Source of the DNA: Pseudorhodoferax soli
GTDB taxonomy: Bacteria > Pseudomonadota > Gammaproteobacteria > Burkholderiales > Burkholderiaceae_C
DNA: 64,000 nucleotides
Assembly (NCBI RefSeq): GCF_003337555.1
Contig: NZ_QPJK01000003.1
Coordinates: 608,711 to 672,710, forward strand
Reading direction: 5' to 3'
Part shown: positions 57,125 through 64,000 of the stretch, one piece after another
Numbering within the stretch: position 1 is the first letter of the stretch
Layout: each line of letters begins with the position of its first letter
The notes under the pieces: model-generated
What the model was told of the DNA's origin: nothing
The model's database searches: none
What the model saw: the letters and a program-made list of their open reading frames with translations, nothing else
Made by a program: the position numbers and the translations under genes

Positions 57125-58051
57125 ATGCCACGCACCGCGTCGTTCTACTGCTTCGCCACATTGCCGGACTGCACCGCGTTGGCGGCGCCTTTGCGCGTGC
57201 TGTGCACGGCGCTGGACGTGCGCGGCAACATCCTTCTGGCGCCCGAGGGCGTCAACGGCAGCATCGCCGGCCAGGCCGATGCCGTGCAGCAGGTGCTCGA
57301 TCATTTGCGCGCCAACCCGCGGCTCGCCAGGCTGGCCGTGCGCAGTGCAGAGTGCACCAGCGTGCCGCTGCACCGCCTCAAGGTGCGCTGCAAGCGCGAG
57401 ATCGTGACGCTGGGCGTGCCGGGCCTGGATCCGGTCGGCCAGACCGGGGTGCACGTGCCCCCCGCGCAGTGGAACGCGCTGCTGCAGCGCCCCGGCCTCG
57501 TGCTGCTGGACGTGCGCAACGGCTACGAAGTCACGGTCGGCAGCTTCGCCGGCGCCGTCGACCCCCAGACCGCGGCCTTCACCGACTGGCCGGCCTGGAT
57601 CGCGGACCAGTCGCAGCCCGGCGGCCTGCTGCAGGGGCAGCCGGCCGTGGCGATGTTCTGCACCGGCGGCATCCGCTGCGAGAAGGCCTCCGCCTTGCTG
57701 CGTGCCCAGGGCTTCGGCGAGGTCTACCAGCTCGAAGGCGGCATCCTCAACTACCTGGAGCAGGTAGCGCCCGAGCACAGCCGCTGGCAGGGCGAGTGCT
57801 TCGTGTTCGACGAGCGCGTGGCCGTGGGCCATGGCCTGGCCGCCGGCAGCCACAGCCTGTGCCGTTCCTGCCGTCAGCCGCTGTCCGCAGCGGACCGCGC
57901 CTCCCCGCTGTTCGTCGAAGGCGTGCAGTGCGCGCACTGCGCCGCGCAACGCGACGAGACGCAGCGCGCCGGCTACCGCGAACGCCAGCGGCAGATGGAG
58001 CTGGCCGCTGCACGCGGGCGCGCCCACATCGGCCTGCCCGATCCGGCATGA
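57125..58051 (+). CDS. trhO: tRNA uridine(34) hydroxylase TrhO (rhodanese-like)
   Basis: A 308-residue enzyme that hydroxylates uridine 34 of tRNA using oxygen. The rhodanese-fold catalytic Cys179 is in AMFCTGGIRCEKASA, with the N-terminal acylphosphatase-like domain (NILLAPEGVNGSIAG) before it. Two C-terminal CxxC pairs (CRSC and CAHC) look like a zinc site. Its start is six bases after mrpG, and its stop overlaps the GST gene (ATGA). Confidence 0.93.
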   Translation: MPRTASFYCFATLPDCTALAAPLRVLCTALDVRGNILLAPEGVNGSIAGQADAVQQVLDHLRANPRLARLAVRSAECTSVPLHRLKVRCKREIVTLGVPGLDPVGQTGVHVPPAQWNALLQRPGLVLLDVRNGYEVTVGSFAGAVDPQTAAFTDWPAWIADQSQPGGLLQGQPAVAMFCTGGIRCEKASALLRAQGFGEVYQLEGGILNYLEQVAPEHSRWQGECFVFDERVAVGHGLAAGSHSLCRSCRQPLSAADRASPLFVEGVQCAHCAAQRDETQRAGYRERQRQMELAAARGRAHIGLPDPA

Positions 58052-58725
58052 CGCCGCCGCTGCTGCTCTACTCGTTCCGCCGCTGTCCCTACGCAATGCG
58101 CGCGCGGCTGGCGTTGCTGGCCGCCGGCCAGTCTTGCGAACTGCGCGAGGTGGTGCTGCGCGACAAGCCCCAGGCACTGCGCGACACCTCGCCCAAGGCC
58201 ACGGTGCCGGTGCTGGTGCTGCCCAGTGGCGAGGTGATCGACGAAAGCCTGGCCATCATGCGGTGGGCGCTGGCGCAGCAGGACCCGCTGGGCTGGTGTA
58301 CGCCGACGCAGGGCGATCTGGCGCAGATGCTGGCTCTCGTGGCCGAAAACGACACCGTGTTCAAGCCCTTGCTCGACCGCGCCAAGTACCCGCAGCGCTT
58401 TGGCCTCGTCGACGGCCAGGCAGCGCGCGAGGCCTGCGTGCCGTTTGTCGGCGCACTGCAGCGGCGCCTGGCCAGCACGCCGTTCCTGTTCGGAGACCAC
58501 GCCGCGCTCGCCGACATGGCGCTGGCGCCCTTCGTGCGGCAGTTCGCCGGTATCGACGCGCACTGGTTCGCCGCGCAGCCCTGGCCGGATCTGCAGCGCT
58601 GGTTGCAGCAATGGCAGGACACCGACCTGTTTGCGCGCGCCATGCAGAAGTTCGCGCTCTGGCACCCGCAGGACGCGCCCGTGCTCTTCGGCGGGCCGAA
58701 GGCGGTGGACGCCACGCCATCGTGA
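58048..58725 (+). CDS. glutathione S-transferase-like protein, Cys-type active site
   Basis: A 225-residue GST fold: thioredoxin-like N-terminus with Cys13 in RRCPYAMRARL, then the cis-Pro in KATVPVLVLPSGEV and ESLAIMRWAL; the C-terminus is all-helical. The CPY(A) motif points to a thiol-transferase (omega- or Grx2-like) activity rather than conjugation. Substrate unknown. Overlaps trhO by four bases, so translation is coupled. Confidence 0.87.
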   Translation: MTPPLLLYSFRRCPYAMRARLALLAAGQSCELREVVLRDKPQALRDTSPKATVPVLVLPSGEVIDESLAIMRWALAQQDPLGWCTPTQGDLAQMLALVAENDTVFKPLLDRAKYPQRFGLVDGQAAREACVPFVGALQRRLASTPFLFGDHAALADMALAPFVRQFAGIDAHWFAAQPWPDLQRWLQQWQDTDLFARAMQKFALWHPQDAPVLFGGPKAVDATPS

Positions 58726-58768
58726 GCCGCCCTTCCCCTTCCCGTCCCGCATTGCAACGGCAGCTGGC

Positions 58769-59617
58769 CTACGGCGAGCGCAACGGCACCTGAACGGTGG
58801 CGGCCGGTGGGCCCGGGGTGCAGGTTCCGCGCGCGATCGGCAACGCCGGCACCATGCGACGCCACAGCGCCCGCCAGGACGGCCAGTCGTGGCCCCCCGG
58901 CGTGGTGAACACCTGCGACGCGGGCAGCGACTTGGCCAGGACCTCGGCGCTGTAGGCAAAGCGGTCGCCAGTGCCGTAGCCGAGCAGGATGGGCTGTTGG
59001 CGCCCGCCCGCGCCGCCGCCGGTCTGCTCCTTCAGCCAGCCCCACAGCAGCACATCGAACGCGGCATCCGGCGTGGCGGGACCCGGCCAGCGCTCCAGGC
59101 CACCTGCCGTGCGGATCTCCTGCGCTGTGAGCCATTCGCCCAGGTAAGGGGCAATGAGCAGCAGGCCGTCCACCTCGGCCGCTGCGGGCGGCGAGGCCTG
59201 CGCGTACAGCAGCGCGCCCAGCCCACCCAGGGAAACGCCCGCCAGCCAGACGCGGCCGTAGCCACGCGCACGCGCAGGCCGCACCACGTCCTCGCGCAGA
59301 CGGTCGACGATGCTGCGCTGGTCGTAGTAAGCCCTGTGGGCATCCACCAACAGCACATCTGCGGCGAGGCCGGTCTCACGGACCGTCTCCACGAAGCCTT
59401 CGTCGAGGAACTCCTGCGGGTCCGATCCGATGCCGGGCAACAGCACCAGCAAGGTGTCGGCCTGGGTGGCGCAGGCCATCGGCACCGCGATCGTGCGCAG
59501 CGGCACGGTAGGTTCACGCCAGGCCGCGCAGCCCGCCAGCCCGATGGCGCACGCCAGGGCCAGTCCCGCACGCCGCAGAACCGGGCTTCCGGACCACCGC
59601 GCCGGGCTCTGATGCAT
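58769..59617 (-). CDS. alpha/beta-hydrolase lipoprotein
   Basis: A 282-residue lipoprotein: signal peptide with lipobox ALACAIGLAGC (Cys30), then an alpha/beta hydrolase with the oxyanion part LLPGIGSDPQEFLDEG, nucleophile Ser in GVSLGGLG and a His in TTPGGHDWPSW. Resembles esterase/thioesterase-like proteins; the substrate is unknown. The ATG at 59617 fits the signal peptide. Convergent with the GST gene. Confidence 0.8.
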   Translation of the reverse strand: MHQSPARWSGSPVLRRAGLALACAIGLAGCAAWREPTVPLRTIAVPMACATQADTLLVLLPGIGSDPQEFLDEGFVETVRETGLAADVLLVDAHRAYYDQRSIVDRLREDVVRPARARGYGRVWLAGVSLGGLGALLYAQASPPAAAEVDGLLLIAPYLGEWLTAQEIRTAGGLERWPGPATPDAAFDVLLWGWLKEQTGGGAGGRQQPILLGYGTGDRFAYSAEVLAKSLPASQVFTTPGGHDWPSWRALWRRMVPALPIARGTCTPGPPAATVQVPLRSP

Positions 59618-59657
59618 TCGGCAAGTTTGCGAAGGAGCCGGCGCGCCTGGCATGGCG

Positions 59658-60710
59658 TCAGACCGCCATCGCCACGAGGCCGGCAGCGAGCACGGCCACC
59701 TGCCAGCCCAGTGCGGCCCGCGGCCGCACGATCCCCTGCGCCATCCGGTGCAGGCCGGCGCCGGCGAGCAACGACAGGCCGAACGCCACGCCCATGCCCA
59801 GCGCGTGCACCAGGGGCCCATCCGGCCACCACCAGGCCCACAGCGAACCGACCGCCAACAGCACGGCGAAATGCACCAGGAACACCGGATAGGAGATGGC
59901 CGCCAGCCAGGCCATCCAGCGGGGCGGCTGCCAGTCCATGGCGCCCGTGGCCTGCAGCGCGCCCAGCCCCAATGCGCAGACCCAGGCCACGGCAATGCGG
60001 TCGCGCCAGCCCAGCGCCAGCGCCACGATGCCCAGCAGCGCCACGGCCGCCAGGCAGGCCCAGGGCCGCGGGCCGCGCGCCGCCCAGCCGGCCAGCAAAC
60101 CCAGGCCATAGGCGCCGAAGAAGTACAGCGCCGTCGCGTCGAGGCGCGGGTCGAGGTTGCACCACAACAGCGAAGCGGCCGTCAGCGCGGCGACCGCCAC
60201 CACGGACCACTGGCCGGGCAGCCGGCACAGCAGCGTGGCCAGCGCGAACAACTGCAGGTCGATCGCCACGTACCAGACACCGGCCGAGAGCGACTCCTCG
60301 CCCACCAGGTCTTGCACCATCAGCAGATGCGCCAGCAGCTGCGTCCAGGTGGGCGTCCCCGGGGCATCCGGATGGCCGACGCTTGCGCGCACCACGTCGG
60401 CCACCAGGATGGCCAGCACCAGCGCGGCCGCATACGGCACCAGCAGGCGCAGGTAGCGCCGGCCCACCTGTTCGGGCCAGGGCTTGGACGGCGGACGGCC
60501 CGGCCCGACGCCGCGCGCGAGCAGGAAGCCCGAGACCACCAGGAACAGCTGCACCGCCATGCGGCCATAGGTGTAGAGCCAATCGACCACGGCCGGCGCC
60601 AGCGGCCGGGCAAGGTCGGACATTGGCCCGTAAAAGGCCAGGTGGTGCCAGACGATCAACACGCAGGCGAACGCCTTGAGTGCGTCGACCGGCCCGAGCC
60701 GATCGTTCAT
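59658..60710 (-). CDS. acyltransferase-3 family membrane protein (OafA/YrhL type)
   Basis: A 350-residue membrane protein with about ten hydrophobic helices and the family start LGPVDALKAFACVLIVWHHL, whose WHH is the catalytic His region. The family O-acetylates or acylates exported sugars and peptidoglycan. The acceptor is unknown, and there is no glycosyltransferase cluster around it. The gene is followed by the hydrolase lipoprotein on the same strand. Confidence 0.88.
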   Translation of the reverse strand: MNDRLGPVDALKAFACVLIVWHHLAFYGPMSDLARPLAPAVVDWLYTYGRMAVQLFLVVSGFLLARGVGPGRPPSKPWPEQVGRRYLRLLVPYAAALVLAILVADVVRASVGHPDAPGTPTWTQLLAHLLMVQDLVGEESLSAGVWYVAIDLQLFALATLLCRLPGQWSVVAVAALTAASLLWCNLDPRLDATALYFFGAYGLGLLAGWAARGPRPWACLAAVALLGIVALALGWRDRIAVAWVCALGLGALQATGAMDWQPPRWMAWLAAISYPVFLVHFAVLLAVGSLWAWWWPDGPLVHALGMGVAFGLSLLAGAGLHRMAQGIVRPRAALGWQVAVLAAGLVAMAV

Positions 60711-60723
60711 GGAAACAGGCGCG

Positions 60724-61677
60724 TCAAGCCAGCAGGCGGCGGCGCGCGTCCTCGTATTCGCGGCGCAGCTGCGCGATGAACTCGCCGGCCGGCATCACCC
60801 GGTCGACCGCGCCGATGCCCTGGCCGCAGCCCCAGATGTCCTTCCATGCCTTCTTGGCATCGCCGCCGAAGTTCATCTTGCTCGGGTCGCTCTCGGGCAG
60901 GTTCTCGGGGTCGAGCCCGGCCGCGCGGATGCTGGGCGCCAGGTAGTTGCCGTGCACGCCCGTGAACAGGTTGCTGTAGACGATGTCGTCGGACGTGCCG
61001 GCGACGATGGCCTGCTTGTAGCCCTCGGCGGCCCGCGCCTCCTCGGTGGCGATGAAGGCCGAGCCGATGTAGCCGAAGTCCGCGCCCATGGCCTGCGCGG
61101 CCAGCACGGCCCCGCCTGTGGCGATGGCGCCCGACAGCGCGACCGGCCCGTCGAACCACTGGCGGATCTCCTGGATCAGGGCGAACGGGCTCTTCACGCC
61201 GGCATGGCCGCCGGCGCCGGCCGCCACGGCGATCAGGCCGTCGGCGCCCTTCTCGATGGCCTTGCGCGCGAACCTGTTGTTGATGATGTCGTGCAGCACC
61301 ACGCCGCCGTAGCTGTGGGCCGCGGCGTTGATGTCCTCGCGCGCGCCCAGCGAGGTGATGATGATGGGCACCTTGTACTTCACGCACATGGCCATGTCGT
61401 GCTCGAGCCGCTCGTTGGACTTGTGCACGATCTGGTTGATCGCGAACGGTGCGGCAGGCTGCTCGGGATGGTCACGGTTCCAGGCCGCCAGGCCCTCGGT
61501 GATCTCGATCAACCACTCTTCCAGCTGCTCGGCCGGGCGCGCATTGAGCGCCGGCATGGAGCCGACGACACCCGCGGTGCACTGCGCGAGGACGAGCTTG
61601 GGATTGCTGATGATGAACAGCGGCGAGCCGATGATGGGCAGCGGCAGGTGCGCCAGGGCGCCGGGCAGTCTGGACAT
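60724..61677 (-). CDS. nitronate monooxygenase (2-nitropropane dioxygenase-like)
   Basis: A 317-residue FMN enzyme. The N-terminus LPLPIIGSPLFIISNPKLVL and the flavin-phosphate region AGAGGHAGVKSPFALI are typical; a His in that motif is the catalytic candidate. It oxidises nitronates or propionate-3-nitronate, detoxifying them. Its ribosome site is AAGGAG. It lies 27 bases downstream of an acyl-CoA dehydrogenase gene, so it is probably cotranscribed with it. Confidence 0.9.
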   Translation of the reverse strand: MSRLPGALAHLPLPIIGSPLFIISNPKLVLAQCTAGVVGSMPALNARPAEQLEEWLIEITEGLAAWNRDHPEQPAAPFAINQIVHKSNERLEHDMAMCVKYKVPIIITSLGAREDINAAAHSYGGVVLHDIINNRFARKAIEKGADGLIAVAAGAGGHAGVKSPFALIQEIRQWFDGPVALSGAIATGGAVLAAQAMGADFGYIGSAFIATEEARAAEGYKQAIVAGTSDDIVYSNLFTGVHGNYLAPSIRAAGLDPENLPESDPSKMNFGGDAKKAWKDIWGCGQGIGAVDRVMPAGEFIAQLRREYEDARRRLLA

Positions 61678-61704
61678 GGGTCTCCTTCTTGTATCGGTGT
61701 GTTT

Positions 61705-63492
61705 TTAGAACGCTTCCAGCGGCAGCGCTGTCACGCTGGCGGCACCATCGACGATGGCGTCGCGCTGGCCGGGCGCGCGGGTCAGGATGTGCTCGGCATA
61801 GAAGCGCGCCGTGGCGATCTTGGCCTGCATGAAGGCCGGGTCCTCGGCACGGTTCTGTTCGGCCGCGAGCAGGCCGCGCGCCAGCTGCCAGCCCGCCACG
61901 AGATTGCCGGCCAGCAGCAGGTAGGGCACGGAGCCGGCGTAGACGGCGTTCGGGTCGCTGCGGCTGGCGCCGGCGATGAAGTCCACCACCTGCACGAAGG
62001 CTGCGCGCGCGGCAGCCAGGCGGCGTGCCACGGCCTGCGCGTCGGCGCTGCCGCTGGCGGCCAGTTCGGCCTCCGTGGCCTCGACCTGCGCTGCAATGGC
62101 CTTGGCACCCTTGCCGCCGTCGCGCGCGGTCTTGCGGCCGACGAGGTCGTTGGCCTGGATCGCGGTCGTGCCTTCGTAGATCGGCAGGATGCGCGCATCG
62201 CGGTAGAACTGCGCCGCACCGGTCTCCTCGATGAAGCCCATGCCGCCGTGCACCTGCACGCCGAGCGAGGTCACCTCCAGGCTCATCTCGGTGCTGTAGC
62301 CCTTGACCAGCGGCACCATGAATTCGTAGAAGGCCTGATTGTCCTTGCGCACCTGCGCGTCGGGGTGGTGGTGGGCCGCGTCGTAGGCCGCTGCGGCCAC
62401 GCTGGCCATGGCGCGGCAGCCCTCGGTCAGCGCGCGCATGGTCATGAGTATGCGGCGCACGTCGGGGTGGTGGATGATGGCCGCACTGGCCGCCACGCTG
62501 CCGTCGACCGGGCGGCTTTGCACCCGGTCCTTGGCGAAAGCGGCGGCCTTCTGGTAGGCGCTCTCGGCCACGGCGATGCCCTGCACGCCCACCGCATAGC
62601 GGGCCGCGTTCATCATGATGAACATGTACTCCAGGCCGCGGTTCTCCTCGCCGACCAGCTCGCCGATGGCGCCCTCGCCCGCGTCGCCGAACTGCAGCAC
62701 GGCCGTGGGGCTGGCCTTGATGCCCAGCTTGTGCTCGATGCTCACGCAGCGCACGTCGTTGCGCGCCCCCAGGCTGCCGTCGGCGTTGACGAGGAACTTG
62801 GGTGCCACGAACAGGCTGATGCCCTTCACGCCCTCGGGCGCGCCCTGCACGCGGGCCAGCACCAGGTGGACGATGTTGTCCGCCATGTCGTGCTCGCCGT
62901 AGGTGATGAAGATCTTGGTGCCGAACAGCTTGTAGCGGCCGTCGGGCAGCGGCTCGGCGCGCGTGCGCACCAGCGCCAGGTCGCTGCCGGCCTGGGGCTC
63001 GGTCAGGTTCATGGTGCCGGTCCACGCGCCGCTGACGAGCTTCTCCAGGTAGGTGGCCTTCAGCGCATCGCTGCCGGCCGTCAGCAGCGCCTCGATGGCG
63101 CCGTCGGTCAGCAGCGGGCACAGCGCGAAGGAGAGGTTGGCCGAGTTCAGCATCTCGCCGCAGGCCGCGCCGATGGTCTTGGGCAGGCCCTGGCCGCCGA
63201 AGTCAGCCGGGTGCTGCAGGCCCTGCCAGCCACCCGCGGCGAATTGCTCGAAGGCCTGCTTGAAGCCCGGCGTGGTCGTGACCACACCGTCCTTCCAGGA
63301 CGAAGGGTTGCGGTCGCCGGCCTCGTTGAGCGGCGCCACCACGTCCTGGTTGAAGCGGGCGGATTCCTCCAGCACGGCCTGCGCCGTCTCCAGTCCCGCA
63401 TCCTCGAAGCCCGGCAGCTGGGCGATCTGCTCGATGCGCGCCAGGTGGCGGATGTTGAACAGCATGTCCTTGAGCGGCGCGGTGTAGGCCAT
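61705..63492 (-). CDS. acyl-CoA dehydrogenase, DmdC-like long form
   Basis: A 595-residue FAD enzyme, longer than standard acyl-CoA dehydrogenases (about 380) by an N-terminal and a C-terminal helical extension. Core features: TGTMNLTEPQAGSDLALVRT, QVHGGMGFIEETGAAQFYRD, and ILPIYEGTTAIQANDLVGRK, where the Glu in YEGT is the expected catalytic base. The size and start (LKDMLFNIRHLARIEQIAQL) suggest the DmdC/3-methylmercaptopropionyl-CoA dehydrogenase branch; the substrate is not proven. It is next to etfA, its likely electron acceptor. Confidence 0.9.
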   Translation of the reverse strand: MAYTAPLKDMLFNIRHLARIEQIAQLPGFEDAGLETAQAVLEESARFNQDVVAPLNEAGDRNPSSWKDGVVTTTPGFKQAFEQFAAGGWQGLQHPADFGGQGLPKTIGAACGEMLNSANLSFALCPLLTDGAIEALLTAGSDALKATYLEKLVSGAWTGTMNLTEPQAGSDLALVRTRAEPLPDGRYKLFGTKIFITYGEHDMADNIVHLVLARVQGAPEGVKGISLFVAPKFLVNADGSLGARNDVRCVSIEHKLGIKASPTAVLQFGDAGEGAIGELVGEENRGLEYMFIMMNAARYAVGVQGIAVAESAYQKAAAFAKDRVQSRPVDGSVAASAAIIHHPDVRRILMTMRALTEGCRAMASVAAAAYDAAHHHPDAQVRKDNQAFYEFMVPLVKGYSTEMSLEVTSLGVQVHGGMGFIEETGAAQFYRDARILPIYEGTTAIQANDLVGRKTARDGGKGAKAIAAQVEATEAELAASGSADAQAVARRLAAARAAFVQVVDFIAGASRSDPNAVYAGSVPYLLLAGNLVAGWQLARGLLAAEQNRAEDPAFMQAKIATARFYAEHILTRAPGQRDAIVDGAASVTALPLEAF

Positions 63493-63515
63493 CTGAATCT
63501 CCTCTTCTTCTAACG

Positions 63516-63542
63516 AAAAAAGGGCATCGCGACGCGATGCCC
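63516..63542 (-). terminator. rho-independent terminator after etfA
   Basis: On the minus strand, arms of nine bases (63534-63542 and 63522-63530, GGGCATCGC/GCGATGCCC) with a three-base loop are followed by T6 (63521-63516). It ends the etf transcript just before the acyl-CoA dehydrogenase start. Confidence 0.93.
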
Positions 63543-63571
63543 TTGTGGCTGAACCGTGGAGGTTCAGGGCC

Positions 63572-64000
63572 TCACAGTGCCTTGACCAGTTCCGGCACGG
63601 CGACGAACAGGTCCGCCTCCAGCCCGTAGTCGGCCACCGAGAAGATCGGTGCCTCGGGGTCCTTGTTGATGGCCACGATGACCTTGCTGTCCTTCATGCC
63701 GGCCAGATGCTGGATCGCACCCGAGATGCCGGCGGCGATGTACAGCTGCGGTGCGACGATCTTGCCGGTCTGGCCGACCTGCAGGTCGTTCGGTGCGTAG
63801 CCTGCGTCCACGGCCGCGCGGCTGGCGCCGATGGCCGCGCCCAGCTTGTCGGCCAGGGGCGTCATGACTTCGGTGAACTTCTCGGCGCTGCCCAGGGCAC
63901 GGCCGCCGGAGACGATGATCTTGGCGGCCGTCAGTTCCGGGCGCTCGTTCTTGGCGATCTCCGAGCCCAGGAAGGTGGACTTGGCGCCAGCGGCCACGGC
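63572..64000 (-). CDS. etfA: electron transfer flavoprotein alpha subunit (3' part, runs off right edge)
   Basis: The last 143 codons of etfA. The FAD-binding C-terminal domain is complete: [52 protein letters not shown] and [22 protein letters not shown] accepts electrons from acyl-CoA dehydrogenases and passes them to the respiratory chain, in keeping with the adjacent dehydrogenase gene. The N-terminal half and etfB lie beyond the window. Confidence 0.95.
   Translation of the reverse strand, partial: AVAAGAKSTFLGSEIAKNERPELTAAKIIVSGGRALGSAEKFTEVMTPLADKLGAAIGASRAAVDAGYAPNDLQVGQTGKIVAPQLYIAAGISGAIQHLAGMKDSKVIVAINKDPEAPIFSVADYGLEADLFVAVPELVKAL

Overview
The window is chromosomal DNA of a high-GC betaproteobacterium, most likely a member of the Comamonadaceae (Variovorax/Acidovorax/Xenophilus-like). 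The evidence is gene content and order: a DUF2782 gene followed by homoserine kinase and a BPSS1780-type membrane protein, flhDC as flagellar master regulator, an odhA-odhB-lpdA-zapE operon, grpE-dnaK-dnaJ, a TakP-type TRAP transporter and many ATGA-coupled genes. The species cannot be named from sequence reading alone. Coding density is very high. No gene-free stretch exceeds about 300 bases, and I see no rRNA, tRNA, CRISPR array, transposase or prophage.

Layout. 1-7.7 kb: the 5' part of an EgtB/SenA-type nonheme iron enzyme runs off the left edge. A TRAP transporter follows, with permease genes dctQM on the plus strand and the binding-protein gene on the minus strand, meeting at a strong bidirectional terminator. 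Then comes the isoprenoid block dxs-ispA-xseB (minus). 8-18 kb: a Rieske oxygenase with a long leader, a DMT exporter, a mercaptopyruvate sulfurtransferase, a four-helix-bundle protein, a Tat-exported dienelactone hydrolase-like protein, polA, and the DUF2782-thrB-BPSS1780 gene run. 18-28.6 kb: modE-modB-modC without modA, a DUF883-like protein, a GGDEF-EAL protein, a Cache chemoreceptor, uvrD, a CBS-domain protein and flhDC. 28.8-33.6 kb: small or poorly known genes, including a lipoprotein, a winged-helix/PD-(D/E)XK-like protein and an M14 peptidase lipoprotein. 33.6-42.5 kb: the 2-oxoglutarate dehydrogenase operon with zapE, and prpE. 42.6-48.6 kb: an HxlR regulator overlapping a FAH-family gene, an FKBP, and the heat-shock genes grpE-dnaK-dnaJ. 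48.6-50.7 kb: a PA0069-family radical SAM gene and two VOC genes. The radical SAM gene and the first VOC gene diverge from a textbook LexA box. 50.8-58.7 kb: the complete seven-function Mrp antiporter operon (A and B fused), continuing into trhO and a glutathione transferase. 58.7-64 kb: an alpha/beta hydrolase lipoprotein, an acyltransferase, a nitronate monooxygenase, an acyl-CoA dehydrogenase and the 3' end of etfA, which runs off the right edge.

How the genes work together. Most of the window is housekeeping: isoprenoids, DNA replication and repair, the TCA cycle, protein folding, ion homeostasis and flagellar control. The points most worth follow-up are: the LexA box that sits inside two face-to-face promoters at 49.75 kb; the selenoneine-type enzyme at the left edge; a probable small insertion with 9-bp direct repeats between mrpF and mrpG; a leaderless 17-residue upstream reading frame coupled to the HxlR regulator; a perfect DnaA box overlapping a sigma-32-like promoter of dnaK; and a palindrome upstream of flhDC.
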